From Ophiostoma sp. CBS 140.51 (Eukaryota; Ascomycota; Sordariomycetes; Ophiostomatales; Ophiostomataceae), in the NCBI GenBank assembly GCA_029298735.1, contig JANSLP010000040.1:1-64000 (forward strand): a stretch of 64,000 bases of DNA. Reading direction: 5' to 3'. Position 1 is the stretch's first letter. Every line of letters begins with the position of its first letter. Under the pieces are notes generated by a model that ran no database searches, was not told the origin of the DNA, and worked only from the letters and a program-made list of their open reading frames with translations. Of this stretch, positions 12,701-23,902 are shown piece after piece. A program made the translations under genes and the position numbers.

Positions 12701-15502
12701 TTTTAGCTGTAATACTCCGTAGACTGCCTGATCCCTTATCTATTCCCACAGCTCCGAATGCTTAGACATCAAGTCAGGAGGATGAGATCGAGATACCATC
12801 TTCGATATGCAATTTTTACAGCCACAAGCTGCACGGCAATGGTCATCACCGAAATTCAGTACCTGCCTTGACATGTACTGCCAATGAAACCTATCTCCAA
12901 ACACAGCACATACACAGCGAGTTGCCAGATACTCCGTTTCTTTGCCTACTGTGTAGGTCAAAGGGATTTTAAAAATCACCGTCCATCCCGAACGGAGAGT
13001 TGTTTTGCTCTCTCCTTGTTCGTACTTGCTCTCGGCACCCCGACAGAGCCCCAGGCCCCACCAACCCATCGATACTCTGTTGCAGCCAAGGTCACAAAGA
13101 GGCCCAGGCTTTGTGTTCTTCCTGCCTGGCCGAGTCGGGGAACAAGACGATGCCCCGGGCTTTTCTTTCTTGGCATGCCCACTCTCATCCCCGTGTGTCT
13201 ATGTTTCTATGCATTCTCAGATTCTCGTCCCTCCCTCCCTGTTTGCTTGCCTATGATCCGCACCCCATCCGTCATATTGTCCTGCCTCCTCACAACACTT
13301 CAAGCCTTTCTCCATCTCACTTCTTCCCCATCCTCCCTTTTCTCCTTTCCTCCTGGATCGACTAATTCGTTTACCCGCTCGTTTGAAAAACAGCAGACTT
13401 GCCCATCTCGTCACATCGCACCTGTTAGATCATGCACATTGGGGGCGGGCTCTTTCCACATTAAACTTCATCTTGGTGGCCGAGATGCGTTCGTTTTTTC
13501 TTACGTCACCCGTCAACGGATGCATCTCGACGCTTTTCTTCACACCCTCTTCTCCTCCAACCCTCCACCCTCCTACATTGTCCAAGACCCCGCTAAACCA
13601 TCCTTGAGTGCAAAGATGCTCAAATCACACCGCCATATGTATGGCAAACGAAGCGAAAAGGACCCCTAACTTGTTGTCTGCGGTGTCAAGGTCGTAGTGA
13701 TGGAAGTCCTTATGTGCACGTCGTAGTATGAAGAAGAGGATGGTGCGTCTTATCATCTAACGGCTGCCTCTTTGTTGGTTATGAATGTCTCCTAGAGAAT
13801 ACTTCAATGGCCTCGAGTTTGAAATTGGATTTCTGCAAAATCTTCCTTGGGACTTTTCTTACTTTCCTTAAATTTTGTGGCGTTTACTGGAGTTATTATT
13901 TTCGCTTTAGGGAGCATATACAAAGTACTCTGCAGCTCAAAGACAGCTGGAGAGGACTACTTCCGTTTGTTCTTGAGCTTCCCATCATTCAGCTTGCTTC
14001 GCCATTTCTCTGTGTATCGTAACGCTTTTCACTTTTAGCGTCTGCCTCCTTCCTCAATACAGATTATTCCAGTACGTGTGAGGAAAAACAAATCGGCATC
14101 TTCTGTCATGTAATGAAAATCAAATAACGGGGCTGGTGCGGGCCTACACAGTACGACATACTACTTTGTACAACGGCTGAAGGATCCCAATGGACGCCGT
14201 ATCCGACCAGCACACGTATAGGTACATAAAAAGATAGAAACATCATTGACAAACAGACAATTCCTTCCTTTGCCGGGAGTCGGTCCCGCGGAACATCCAT
14301 TAGACGTGATCCTTGTCCCTTGTCCAAATTGATTTTTTTTACAACGTTTTGTCCTTGTCCATTTTGCTGGCAATACCTCCTGGCAAGCTATTCTATTCAT
14401 TTTATTGCAGGCATTTTGGTTTCTTCTCCATCGCTCAGGCGTTGTCCTTCTTTTTCTATGTTCAACATGGCACGGTAAGCCCGGGGAAGATGCCCTAGTT
14501 TCCCAATGGATGCTGCACCTTTCCAGGCCCCTTGACTTCTCTTCTGGTGTTTGATACCGTGCAGAGAAAGAAACGCAATGGCGACCATCGAAGAACCTTC
14601 GGTAACTGTCCGACAATCTTGGCACTCACAAAACAACAAGGGAGCAGGTATGTCAAAATAGCCCGTACTGAGTATCAAACCAACAGGACATGCATAACAG
14701 AGAGAAGAAGCAATGACAACCGAAATACCAACGGTGATTTTCAAGACGCACATGATTCCTTCTATTGCCAACAGGAAAACCTTGACTACGGACCGACGAC
14801 AAAAAATCAACCAAGATACACACATATATGTTCACCCCACGGCCAACCGGGCTGCTCTATTGGCCGTGACTCTGTCCTCCCACACTCCCTCGCAGTATTT
14901 TGTGTCATCGTTTGGTTCTCTCGAAGCGCGACTGGTTGAAAGAAACAAAAGCATATCCCGATGGCTTTAAAAGAAGAACATCAAATCGATTTTCTATTTC
15001 CATTTTCGCCCGGTCCTTCTTCTACTTTCTTTTTTTCTCCTCTTTTTTATTTTTATTTTTCTTGTTTTTGTTCTTCTTGGGCTGTCTATGTGCTTGAATG
15101 AATGTGGTCTAGCAATGGGATAGGGGGTGCAGGTAGATGATCAACGATTGGGGAGGGGAGGGAAAGGATAGAGGAGGTCTAGAGGTCTGCATGTCTCGCA
15201 AGCATGCATGGTCAGAACGAAAACGCATACGAGATGCAGGGCGGGCTGAAACACGACAAACAGAAGGTTAGAAGGGTCGGGGGAGCGTCGGAGAGGGGAC
15301 AAGAGGTGGATAATGAGAGGATGGGAGAGACCGTCGAGAGAAAGAAGAGACTACGGTTTCATCGAAGATGTTGGGGGTCAAACGGACGAAAAGCGACGGA
15401 AAAAGGGGATGGGAAGGTAGGTTGCCGCGCTTCGCGAAGCCCACAAGACACACATCCACATCCCCAACAGATGCACGTCCTACCCTATGCCGACGAGGCC
15501 TC
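6745..15502. other. Gene desert of about 8.8 kb
   Basis: I find no convincing coding gene. The longest open frame (12884-13669, plus, 261 codons) is dominated by Ser, Pro, Leu and Cys from pyrimidine-rich DNA and shows no domain. The region holds homopolymer tracts (13 T near 7250; 22 T at 8401-8422), CT-rich tracts (about 9993-10045 and 15017-15080), TGGCCA-rich palindromic stretches near 11240-11510, and four of the five TACTCCGT/ACGGAGTA octamers seen in the window. It could contain long untranslated regions or non-coding RNAs; nothing in the sequence proves this. Confidence 0.6.
8401..8422. repeat. Homopolymer T tract (22 bp)
   Basis: An uninterrupted run of 22 T lies in the large intergenic region. 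Such tracts are prone to length error in sequencing and assembly. No gene function is implied. Confidence 0.9.
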
Positions 15503-17325
15503 CTACTTCTCCTCCTTGCCTTGCGAGCATGACACGACCGCCCACTTGCCATTCCACGCCCACTTGCGCGCCCCCGAGTCACCTCCACCGCCCTCTGCCT
15601 GCCGGAGCTCATCGTCCTTGCCTACCGGCAGACCCACGATCACATCGGCCTTGCACGTCCGCAGGGCCAACACGTTGAGACCCGAGTCCGGACCCAGCGG
15701 GCCAATAGCCTCAACAAACGGCGTCGTCGCATCCCAGTCAACCTGTAGAGTATGGGTTAGGCACGTACAAAGAGGGCGAGAGAGAAAAGAGGAAGGAGAA
15801 GGGAGGCATACGTCGCTTGTGAGCTTTCTGTAATTCAAGTCGCCCTTGAAGATGACCAGCTCGCTGGTCTTGAGATCATCGTACAACTCTGGCGCATCCT
15901 TGGGCAGCCGCCAGAAGCTACCAGGCTGTGTCCAGAAAATGTTGGGCCGCAACACGATCTGGCCGTTGGCGTAGAGCTGTGTCCAGTCACCAAACAAAAA
16001 GGAGAGGTCGGCCTTCTCGGCGTCAGTCAGCTTCTCCGGCGCCGGCTTGCCCTGCAGCTCCTCTTCCTCGGAGGGCGTCTCGTAGAAGCGCTGAGGGCTG
16101 GCCAGCGCGTTGAGCAACGCCGCAAAGTCACTCGGCAAGACGTCGGACACAAACCAGGGAATATTCTTGGGGTGAAGCACGACATTCGTAGCCAGGCCCG
16201 CGCGCAGGAGGTAGCCAGCCAGGATCAGGTCGACGTAGAGCTCGAAGCCGGCGTTGTCAAGCACAATGTCGACGCGGCGCTCGATGGTGCTGCCGGGTGT
16301 GGGGTTCTTTGCGGCCGCGGCATCCCGTGCCTTTGCGAGTGTCTTGTAGGCCGTTGGCAGGTCGTTGACCAGGATGTTGGCTTCAGCCTTGCGCCGCGCC
16401 TCGGAGCCCTGCAGCTTCTGAATGTCCTCGTACGTCAGGTTGGTGAGCAGTGAAAGGTCCGTGGCGTTGCCCCAGAGACAGATCTCGCACATTTCGGCAA
16501 ATAGTGTCTCCTCGGCGGCAGCAATGGTAGCTGCGTCGCCGCTCTTGTCCGCCTGCCGCGCCTCCAGCTGCTGCATCAGGTCGTGGTACCGCGCTGCCAG
16601 CTCGAGCACGGCCGGCCGCGACGAGCGAAACGTGCGGATTTTTTGCCGCGCAAAAGGGTCGTGGCGTTTCCAGTGTGTCGAGAGTTGGAAGTAGGTGCTC
16701 ATGCGGCGGAACAGGTAGCACTCGGCGAAAAGCCAGGGAGCCTTGAGCCATGAGAGGGGGCCCAGCTGGGCCAGTTCGGCATTGTATGCGGCCACGTCAG
16801 ACTCGCCGTCGTCGTCAATGGGTCTAAAGAGAAGGTCAGCACCATCCTTCCTTTCTGCGTGTGCCTCCTAAACTTTTCTTGTCTTGCCATAACCTCTCTT
16901 GTCATCGACCTGGCTCCCACTTACTCCAGCGGCCGGTCGTGCTGTACATCGTACTTGAGGCGCGCAATCTTCTCGACAATGGCCTTGCCCTCGGTCTCTT
17001 TCTCCTTGTCGTCGCCGCACTCGTGCACCGAACGGTAGACATCATCGATGGCTTGGGTCTGGGAAAGTTAGCACGATGTCGCTGTTGGCCAGGCTGGACC
17101 ATAAGAAGCCATTGAATCCAGCCACGCCCCCTCCACTCACCAGGATCACTGGCCAGCGCTCACGCGCTGTCTGCCAGGCAAACGACGTCTTGTCGCCCGT
17201 CGAGTAGGCTGCTGTCCATCCGTCAGCAAGGGCTCGCAATCGCAGGACAGCATGTCGTCGCGCGGGTCAAAGAAGGGCCGTGCAACGGCTGCAGTCGACC
17301 TACGTCTTGTTGAGTCTTGTGCCAT
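15503..17325 (-). CDS. DUF89 damage-control phosphatase, ARMT1-like (492 aa, 5 exons)
   Basis: Read on the minus strand, the exons are 17325-17304, 17211-17141, 17058-16925, 16823-15812 and 15742-15503. All introns are GT-AG and in frame, giving 492 aa. The protein is a full-length member of the DUF89/ARMT1 family. These are metal-dependent phosphatases that clear damaged sugar phosphates (yeast relative YMR027W); the human member was also reported to methylate carboxyl groups. Diagnostic parts are the N-terminal TSFAWQTARERWPVIL segment leading to AIDDVYR, the metal-site motif LDNAGFE (D265, N266) and KGDLNYRKL (D404). The first exon codes for only seven residues plus one base. The acceptor of intron 1 is a CAGCAG tandem, so exon 2 may begin at 17211 or 17208, differing by one Ala. 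The ATG at 17325 has a strong ACCATGG context. Family assignment is secure; the physiological substrate is not known from sequence. Confidence 0.91.
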
Positions 17326-20300
17326 GGTGTCGCGGTGTAGTCGTCGCGTCAAAGGGTCAATATATTGTCACTTGAATCGATAGGGGTGGAGAGGAGCGCA
17401 GAGAGTAGCAAAAGGTGGGATAAGGCTGTCGGTCGTACCTGCATATCAAGGAGCTCGAGCAGCTTTGCTGGCGGGGCAAGCGCAAAACAGCTTTTCTGAC
17501 GCAATAGCGACCCAGACAGCTGGTGGGGCAAGAAGGCAGAGCGGCAGAAAACTTTTAGTGGGAAAACTACCCCGTGTCGGGGCCTAGGTCGGGGCATCGC
17601 CGCTCAACCGCCCTGGCTCTATGTAATTTTTACAGGGGCAGGTACACCTATATTTACAGGGGCACAAGAAACTACCGTACCAAGACCAAACAGGACGCAT
17701 TTCCGGTATTGGTTTGCATCGCATCGCGGCCACCTTCCAACTCTGATTATACAAAACATAAACAACGAAACAATACCATCTATCAAACACAACCACCGAT
17801 TACTGCGAGAGTTCCTATTCCCTTAGTATCACAACCGTCGTTCCAGATACCCCAGCTCTGGACAACAATTCAATCAGTCTTCTGCATCGTCCTCAACACG
17901 GCCGTCCGACTATGCTACCGACATCGCCCCCATGAGCGTTTTCGACAATCGAATTTCCCGTTGCTGTTCCCATCTTCGTCTTGATTTCTTTTTTCCCCTC
18001 TCCTCCTGTCTATAATGCGTTCCCGTTACCGAAATCAAAGTATTTTGAGCAGGAGTCCGTCCCATCGCTTGCCGACTGCACAGCCTCGTCCGCCGACTGT
18101 TTGCCAACGAGCCCCGACAATTGACTGCGAACTGCCCTTGTCCGTGATTTCATTTCGTCGTTTCTTGACCGACTCCTCTTCCTCGCCGCTTCCTATATGT
18201 CGGAAACCATAATTTGATATATACAGTCCCGAAGAATACAGTCCCGAAGACGCATTCGGCGCTGAAATGTCCTCCGCTCTCCTGTTACCTATTGAGCCGC
18301 CTCAGCCATCATGGCCGTTTATATATTTCGCCGACCTTCCCTGCGACCAAAAGCTCATTCCAGATAGTTCAGGAACTGTTTGATGTTGATACTGCGTGCG
18401 ACACACTACGACATCGTTATCCTTGCGAAAGCCGTGTCGGGAGCGACCCCATGCCTGAATAGCCTCGCACGTGCTGTGTCCTTAGTAGTTTCCAACGCGA
18501 CTAACAAGCGGATATCCAAAAGCTGGGGATAGTCTCCAGAATGACAAATACTTTGGCAGGCAGAGAGTTCATCCGGGCACAATCTCAAATCCTCGAGCAG
18601 TGCCCATGCTGGCAAGCAGTAGTTGATATGTCTCGTCGCTGCTAGCTGCAGCTTCACGGCGAAACTCGCCCAGACTCTCCACCAACATATGTCTTATTCA
18701 ACGAAAACGGCGGAGGAGTCCGGCCGCCACTTAGCATGATGCCATTGCAATGTTCGTAGGGTCCAGGCAGTGCAATCCCATCGCAGCAGCCTGAGCACTC
18801 GCCGATCAAACCACCTCAGACTGTATGTGTACTTGTACGCCTGTGCCCATAACTGGCATTGTTCACATCTTCCAGTCCGAGTCAACTCGGTTTTGGCTTT
18901 GTTATTGGAGGTGTTGTATACGTAGGCATCTTTAGACGGTTGACTGTAGCTATCTGCCATCCTCGTGTTTCCCAGCTCTTGTGTTCGCTGGTATTTTCAA
19001 GGCCATCGACATATAATGCCGCCACAGCCCAAGCATATGCCAGGGCTCTACCATTGAAGACGGCAATAACTTAGTAAAGCGCAGTATGGGTCGACTTGTC
19101 ATTACTATACTACACATGCAAAGCCTGTATTTTCATTGTTGCAGACATTCTTTGGTTCATAATTTGCCCGGTCTTTCTAGCTGGGTCCTCTAGCCCCTTA
19201 TTGTTTGGAAATGTATTTCTTTTTTATTTGGGTTTGTGAAAAACAATTACAGACGCGCAAAAATAACAGACTGCACCCAGAAATTTTATTAAAATCATTT
19301 ACGTCGTTTTTTGTTTCATGAATGGATATGGAGGCCAGGTAGGACCCGGAATGGTGCTGCATCAACGTAGCATCCTGAATCATGATCATGCACCGTCTGC
19401 ACGACACAACTGTATATCTCACCATTCTCTTTGCTACCACTCTGTCCTACACATCCTCGACTATATTATTTTCCCCCTCGACAGTCTTATTTCGACATGT
19501 CGTTGAAATTAAGTTTGGCTTCTTACACCTTGGTTTTTCCGCGCAACTTAACCTCAATTCCACCTGCCATGCCCCCGTCCTTTGTCTACTTTGTCTCGAT
19601 CGTGTATATTTTCCCAGTTCAGGCGATTCCTTCCTTCAAATATGTCTTACTAGACAAAGGTAGACACAGTGCACGAGATGAGCTCGTGAAAATGTGTACA
19701 AGAATACAAAAAAAGAGGTAAGTTGATCCGGGGAAGAAGTGTACTGATTTTAAGCTTTCACAAGAACACACTCCATCTCCACTTACACGAGGTCTTTGTG
19801 CTTTTGAGAAACTAGCTGCCAAGAAAAGATATAGACGGATCGTACCATGAATCACGGGAGGAAAGACTGCCGTGCAGAAGAGATCGCGGTGGGCGTCGCA
19901 TGCAATTATGTCTTTCGCAGGAGTGTCACTTCGACCTTCCCCTCGAATGCCACCGTGCGCTGCTCGCTGCATCTCACAAAGAGATAGATGCAAAGTTTTT
20001 TCCAAATGTCGAAATATTCTCCCCTAATTTGCCCATTTGCTTCATTTTTTCTACTTAACACGAGAAAACAAAGACAATACGCACACAAACGTGTCCCCCA
20101 TTTTGACTTCTTCCTCTCCGTGATAGGATTGATTTCTTTTTTTTTGCTCCAACGACGTACGTTAGATGCAAGAGGGTGTTGTCTTTTCCTTATTATCCCT
20201 CTTTTTCTTGTGCAACAATACGTAAACTGGGGCCATCGACGTATCTTCCCGTGATAAACTATAAAAAGGCTTGGCGTATTTGTTGACTTGACCAGCTTGA

Positions 20301-20977
20301 GTACATCTTTTGTGTCATAAGACTCTCTTTGGCCGTAGGAGAGGTCTATCGACATGAATGTTGGTGTAGAGGCCCATCGGCCATTGCAGATTATGCATGA
20401 GAAGTACGATTCATGGTGACGCCATATTCGGCCTGTGGTAGCCCATGGACATAAGGGCATATTTTAAACATATTTTTACTCTTATCCATAGTGTCATTGT
20501 GTGTGCAACTCGATTGTATGTCGTTGCAGCCCCACAGAGGCGGTGCTGTTAAGTATATCTAGAAAAGCTAATGTTCTATTCATGTATGCCCTCCGGTAAG
20601 TCCAAGAACAGGCGAACCCACCGTCGCCAACTCGACAACAACCCAAGTCTCGTACGCCATTATCGTAGTTATCCATAATCATTGTAGAGAAGTATTCATC
20701 ATTCAAGTGAGACCGCTAAACGCAATAGTCAGTAAGCACAGCCCATAAAACAAACAGAAAGCCCACCACCGCCTTCATTCTATATTGCAAGCAATCAGAA
20801 TAATACCAAACCAATCAAGCATATCAGACGCACAAACGGGAAAGGGAAAAGAAAAATAGAAGAAGAAGAGTGGAGAAATAGAGATGTGATCTTGTACGCA
20901 AGGGAGCCAGTTGTCTTGTACAAGAGATGTACCATAAAGGGCGTTTCAAGCTACTGTGATCGGGTATCAAGGGACAT
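17326..20977. other. Intergenic region with possible coding relics
   Basis: No intact gene is evident. Between about 17.6 and 19.1 kb the DNA is relatively GC-rich and full of short, coding-like but interrupted frames. On the minus strand one frame runs from 18960 to 18406 with only one stop, between 18694 and 18657. On the plus strand, frames that start and stop around 18020-18130, 18213-18384 and 18381-18520 have balanced composition. This could be a frameshifted, decayed gene or chance. The rest (19.1-20.9 kb) is AT-rich with no candidate. A 184-codon minus-strand frame at 19906-20460 shows no domain and is not called. Confidence 0.45.
18221..18250 (+). repeat. Perfect 15-bp tandem duplication
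   Basis: The unit ATACAGTCCCGAAGA occurs twice in direct succession (18221-18235 and 18236-18250). The unit length is a multiple of three, so a reading frame through it would gain five residues without a shift. It lies inside the possible coding relic described for this region. Confidence 0.9.
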
Positions 20978-22379
20978 TCAGAACTTGGCCAAGAACCGGA
21001 CAATAAGGCGGTACAGAAGATAAACGGTGCCAACAACGGAGAAGACCTGGAGGATCTCCCACGGGTACTGGGTCCGCACTTCAGTCTCAATGTACTCGGG
21101 CTGTTCGCTACCGTCCTCGAGTTTGGTGGGAGAAGCAGGCAGGCGGCCGTTTGAGAGGTACTGCTCCATTATGGCATCCTTCTCGTACCAGCGGCTGCGG
21201 AGCCACTGGTCAAATGCTTCGGCAGTCTCGAGGGGAATGTCGGCGATACGGAACCGGCGCCAGTGGAAGTTGACCGACTTCGGGGGTTGGCCTTCGAAGT
21301 AGGTGCTCGAGAGCGAGAAGTAGTCCTCACCGTACTTGCCGCGGCTGTCATCTTATTAGCAACTTCTGGTCCAAGAAGTAAAAAACAAGAAAGGGTCAAC
21401 ATAGCAGGTGTACTCACGGAATGCCCTCGTATGCAACGGTGCAGTCGTAGACGTATTCGACGGAGCCCTTGAGCTCGCTCAGACAAAAGTACATGCCTGT
21501 GCTCCGCGGCAGCAAGATATGCTCCGGGTCCTTGTAGTTCATCTTTTGCGCCCATGCGGCCGACTTGCGGCGGCCATTAGCCGATGTATTGGTGCCCTCA
21601 GGGAACAGCAGAAGCCACATGGGGTCAAGGTAGCTCTTGCCCTCGGGGTCGGTATGCTTGGCGCTGAGCTTTTGTAGACGGTGGGCCATGCGCGGCTGGT
21701 CCACGGCCATCTTGCGCGACATAAAGATAAAGCCGTAGAACATCATGCCCGTCCCAAGGATCGGGATGTATCTCAGCGATTGCTTGAGGATAATGTAGAT
21801 GAAGCCGTCCATGCGACGCTTATTTGCGTAGCCTACCCACCACAGGTAAACCCAATCGGTGTAGATCTGGTGGTTGGCGATCATGACCATTCGCTCGGGA
21901 AAGTCAAACTCAACACGGCCGTCCGTTTTCTTGCGAATCTGGCCGGCCACCGACTCGTCACCGCTGATCCGGATTGTTGTCGGGCCCCACCAGTTGGTCA
22001 TGGTGGCAATGGCGATGCCGAATAGCTGCTTTGTGTAGGCCATGTAGCTGTAAAAGATGTCACGGTTGATAAAGTAGAGAGGTGAGCCGATCCATTGTGT
22101 GAATTGAATCCTGTAATGTTAGCCAAGACACCCCTGTCTCCATGTTCCCGTTACTCTTCTTGCAAGCCTGGTTACGTACGCAACGACTGTGGTAAAGAAG
22201 AAAAGCGCAAACAACACGCCGCGAAGGATCTGGACGGCCTTGCCATGGCCTTCTTTGCCGGAAGGGTGCTCCACTATGGCGGGCGCTCCGGCCGTGACGC
22301 CCGCGGCAAGATTCGGCGCCGGCACAGGATCCGGAGCAGTCTTCACCCTTTGGCGAAGCTCGGCGTCCGCTGTATTCAT
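20978..22379 (-). CDS. Membrane lysophospholipid (1-acylglycerol-3-phosphate-type) acyltransferase (419 aa, 3 exons)
   Basis: Minus-strand exons are 22379-22180, 22110-21418 and 21344-20978, all with GT-AG borders and in frame (419 aa). The protein belongs to the PlsC/LPLAT family, in the branch that contains yeast Cst26 and YDR018C. These enzymes acylate lysophospholipids at the endoplasmic reticulum or lipid droplet. The catalytic HX4D motif reads NHQIYTDW (H147, D152) and the lysophospholipid-binding motif is FPEGTN (236-241). A hydrophobic segment sits near residues 50-66 and a second near the C-terminus (about 395-415), consistent with a membrane-anchored enzyme. The conserved block GIPRGKYGEDYF spans the second splice junction, which supports that join. 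Exact acyl and head-group specificity cannot be inferred. Confidence 0.91.
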
Positions 22380-23902
22380 GGTGCTCGTGTGGTGGTCCCT
22401 CTTTGATATGACGTATGGCGTGGATGTGGTTGAAGAGCCAAGAGCGGGTCTCTCTATCCGTCGTTATCGGCGTCTGTCCTGCAATATATATTGCAGGGGA
22501 GGGCGGGCGCCAAGGCCTAAAGCTTGAGCTTGCTGCTGGCACAGGTCTTCCCTCGTACGAATCGAGATCAAGACTTGCTGCTGGTCGATCGAAAAAGGAA
22601 GGGCGTTCGAGAAGAGAGAGAAAGGTCGAAGTGTGCCAAGGCAGCTGTGCAACGGGTTCGAGGCAGGGTTACGCGGCGCATGCGACGAGAAAGCCGGTCA
22701 AGCGAGGGCGGAAAGGTAGGAAGACCCAGGACATAAGAGAGGACACAAAGAGGGAAAGAAATCCAATGTAAAAGGGTAACGTTTGTTGGCAAAGGAAGTC
22801 TTTGAAAAGATCGTTGGGGTTCGAAGGCAGAAGAGGTAGGTGAGCAGGTGGCAGGCCGGCGGGATCGGCTTGTCTCTCAGCTGGTGCAGGAACGCCTTGT
22901 TGGGGACCAGCTTCCCCTTGCAGGAGCGAATGGCGAGAGGAGGTGGGGAGGAAGGAGTAAGAAACCGTGGCCCAGGTCGATCTTGCCGTGCTATGCGTTG
23001 GTCTCACGAAAACCACAGTCGCTGCTTCCTTCAATCTGTTGAAGAAAATAAGAGGAAGGGGAAGCGGCGAGCTGTTGAAAAGACGCCCGCTGGTTGTTTG
23101 TCTGCACAGATGACGAAGAGGAAGGCACGATGGAATCGCAGTCAGCAGTTCTTCCAGGCAAGAACTTCCAACGACGTAAGAGCCCTGGAGCTCCTTCCCC
23201 CACTACCGGTCACATTCTGCGACTTTAGCGGTCTGGACTGCCCTACGGCCGAACGATCCGAGAGAGCTGAGCGAGCTAGTGGGCGCTGGGGCGGCTGATG
23301 ATCAGGGCAGTTGCGAGACTTTGGGGTTCATTTTGCGGCGGTCAGGCAGCCAGTGTCCAGCTGCGACTGTGCATGGGGCCCAGGCGCTGCGACCATCCCC
23401 GAAACAACTGCCCGAAAGCAGCCTAGCGTAGGCAAGCACCCCGCCACCTGCAGAGAGTCGCTGTCACAGACCTCAATGACAGCTGTGGGCAGCGCATTTG
23501 CGGGGTGTGTGATTGGTGCCGCAACGTGAATTAAATAAAATGCCAAAATAAAGCTCGAAAATTGCCAAAAGCGACGGAAGCCGAAAAAAGTGAGGGAAAG
23601 CATCTGAAAAACCAATGTCGCGAAGTTCACACAAAGTCCAAACAAAACGTCGACAAATATGTTTCCAAGCAGGACGTCTTGAACGCCATACCCCCACCCA
23701 ACCGCAAGGCTCAAGTCATGCACGCTGCTGTTCAACTGTCGGCGTTTCTATCCACGCGACCAACGACGATGCTGCATCCTCTCGATTCTCCGACCCTTGA
23801 TTTCTCCTGCATGTGCTGCACATGCGACAAGCGAATATAGACGGCCTCTAAGCAAGACGATAGGACAGTAAACCTGAGTAACGATACAAATATACACTTT
23901 CT
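22380..23902. other. Divergent intergenic region, acyltransferase / NAD kinase
   Basis: This 1.5 kb spacer separates two divergently transcribed genes, so it should hold both promoters. Open frames are short and mutually overlapping, with no recognisable protein. I see no clear TATA box or known binding site. Confidence 0.6.

Noticed and set aside
12884..13669. 261-codon open frame on the plus strand
   Set aside because: Ser/Pro/Leu/Cys-rich translation of pyrimidine-rich DNA; no domain, and it overlaps other open frames on both strands.
19906..20460. 184-codon minus-strand frame
   Set aside because: Mixed composition without motif; AT-rich surroundings and no ATG-context or splice support.
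22659..22690. GGGTTCGAGGC resembling a tRNA T arm
   Set aside because: The invariant CC of the B box is missing and no cloverleaf can be drawn.
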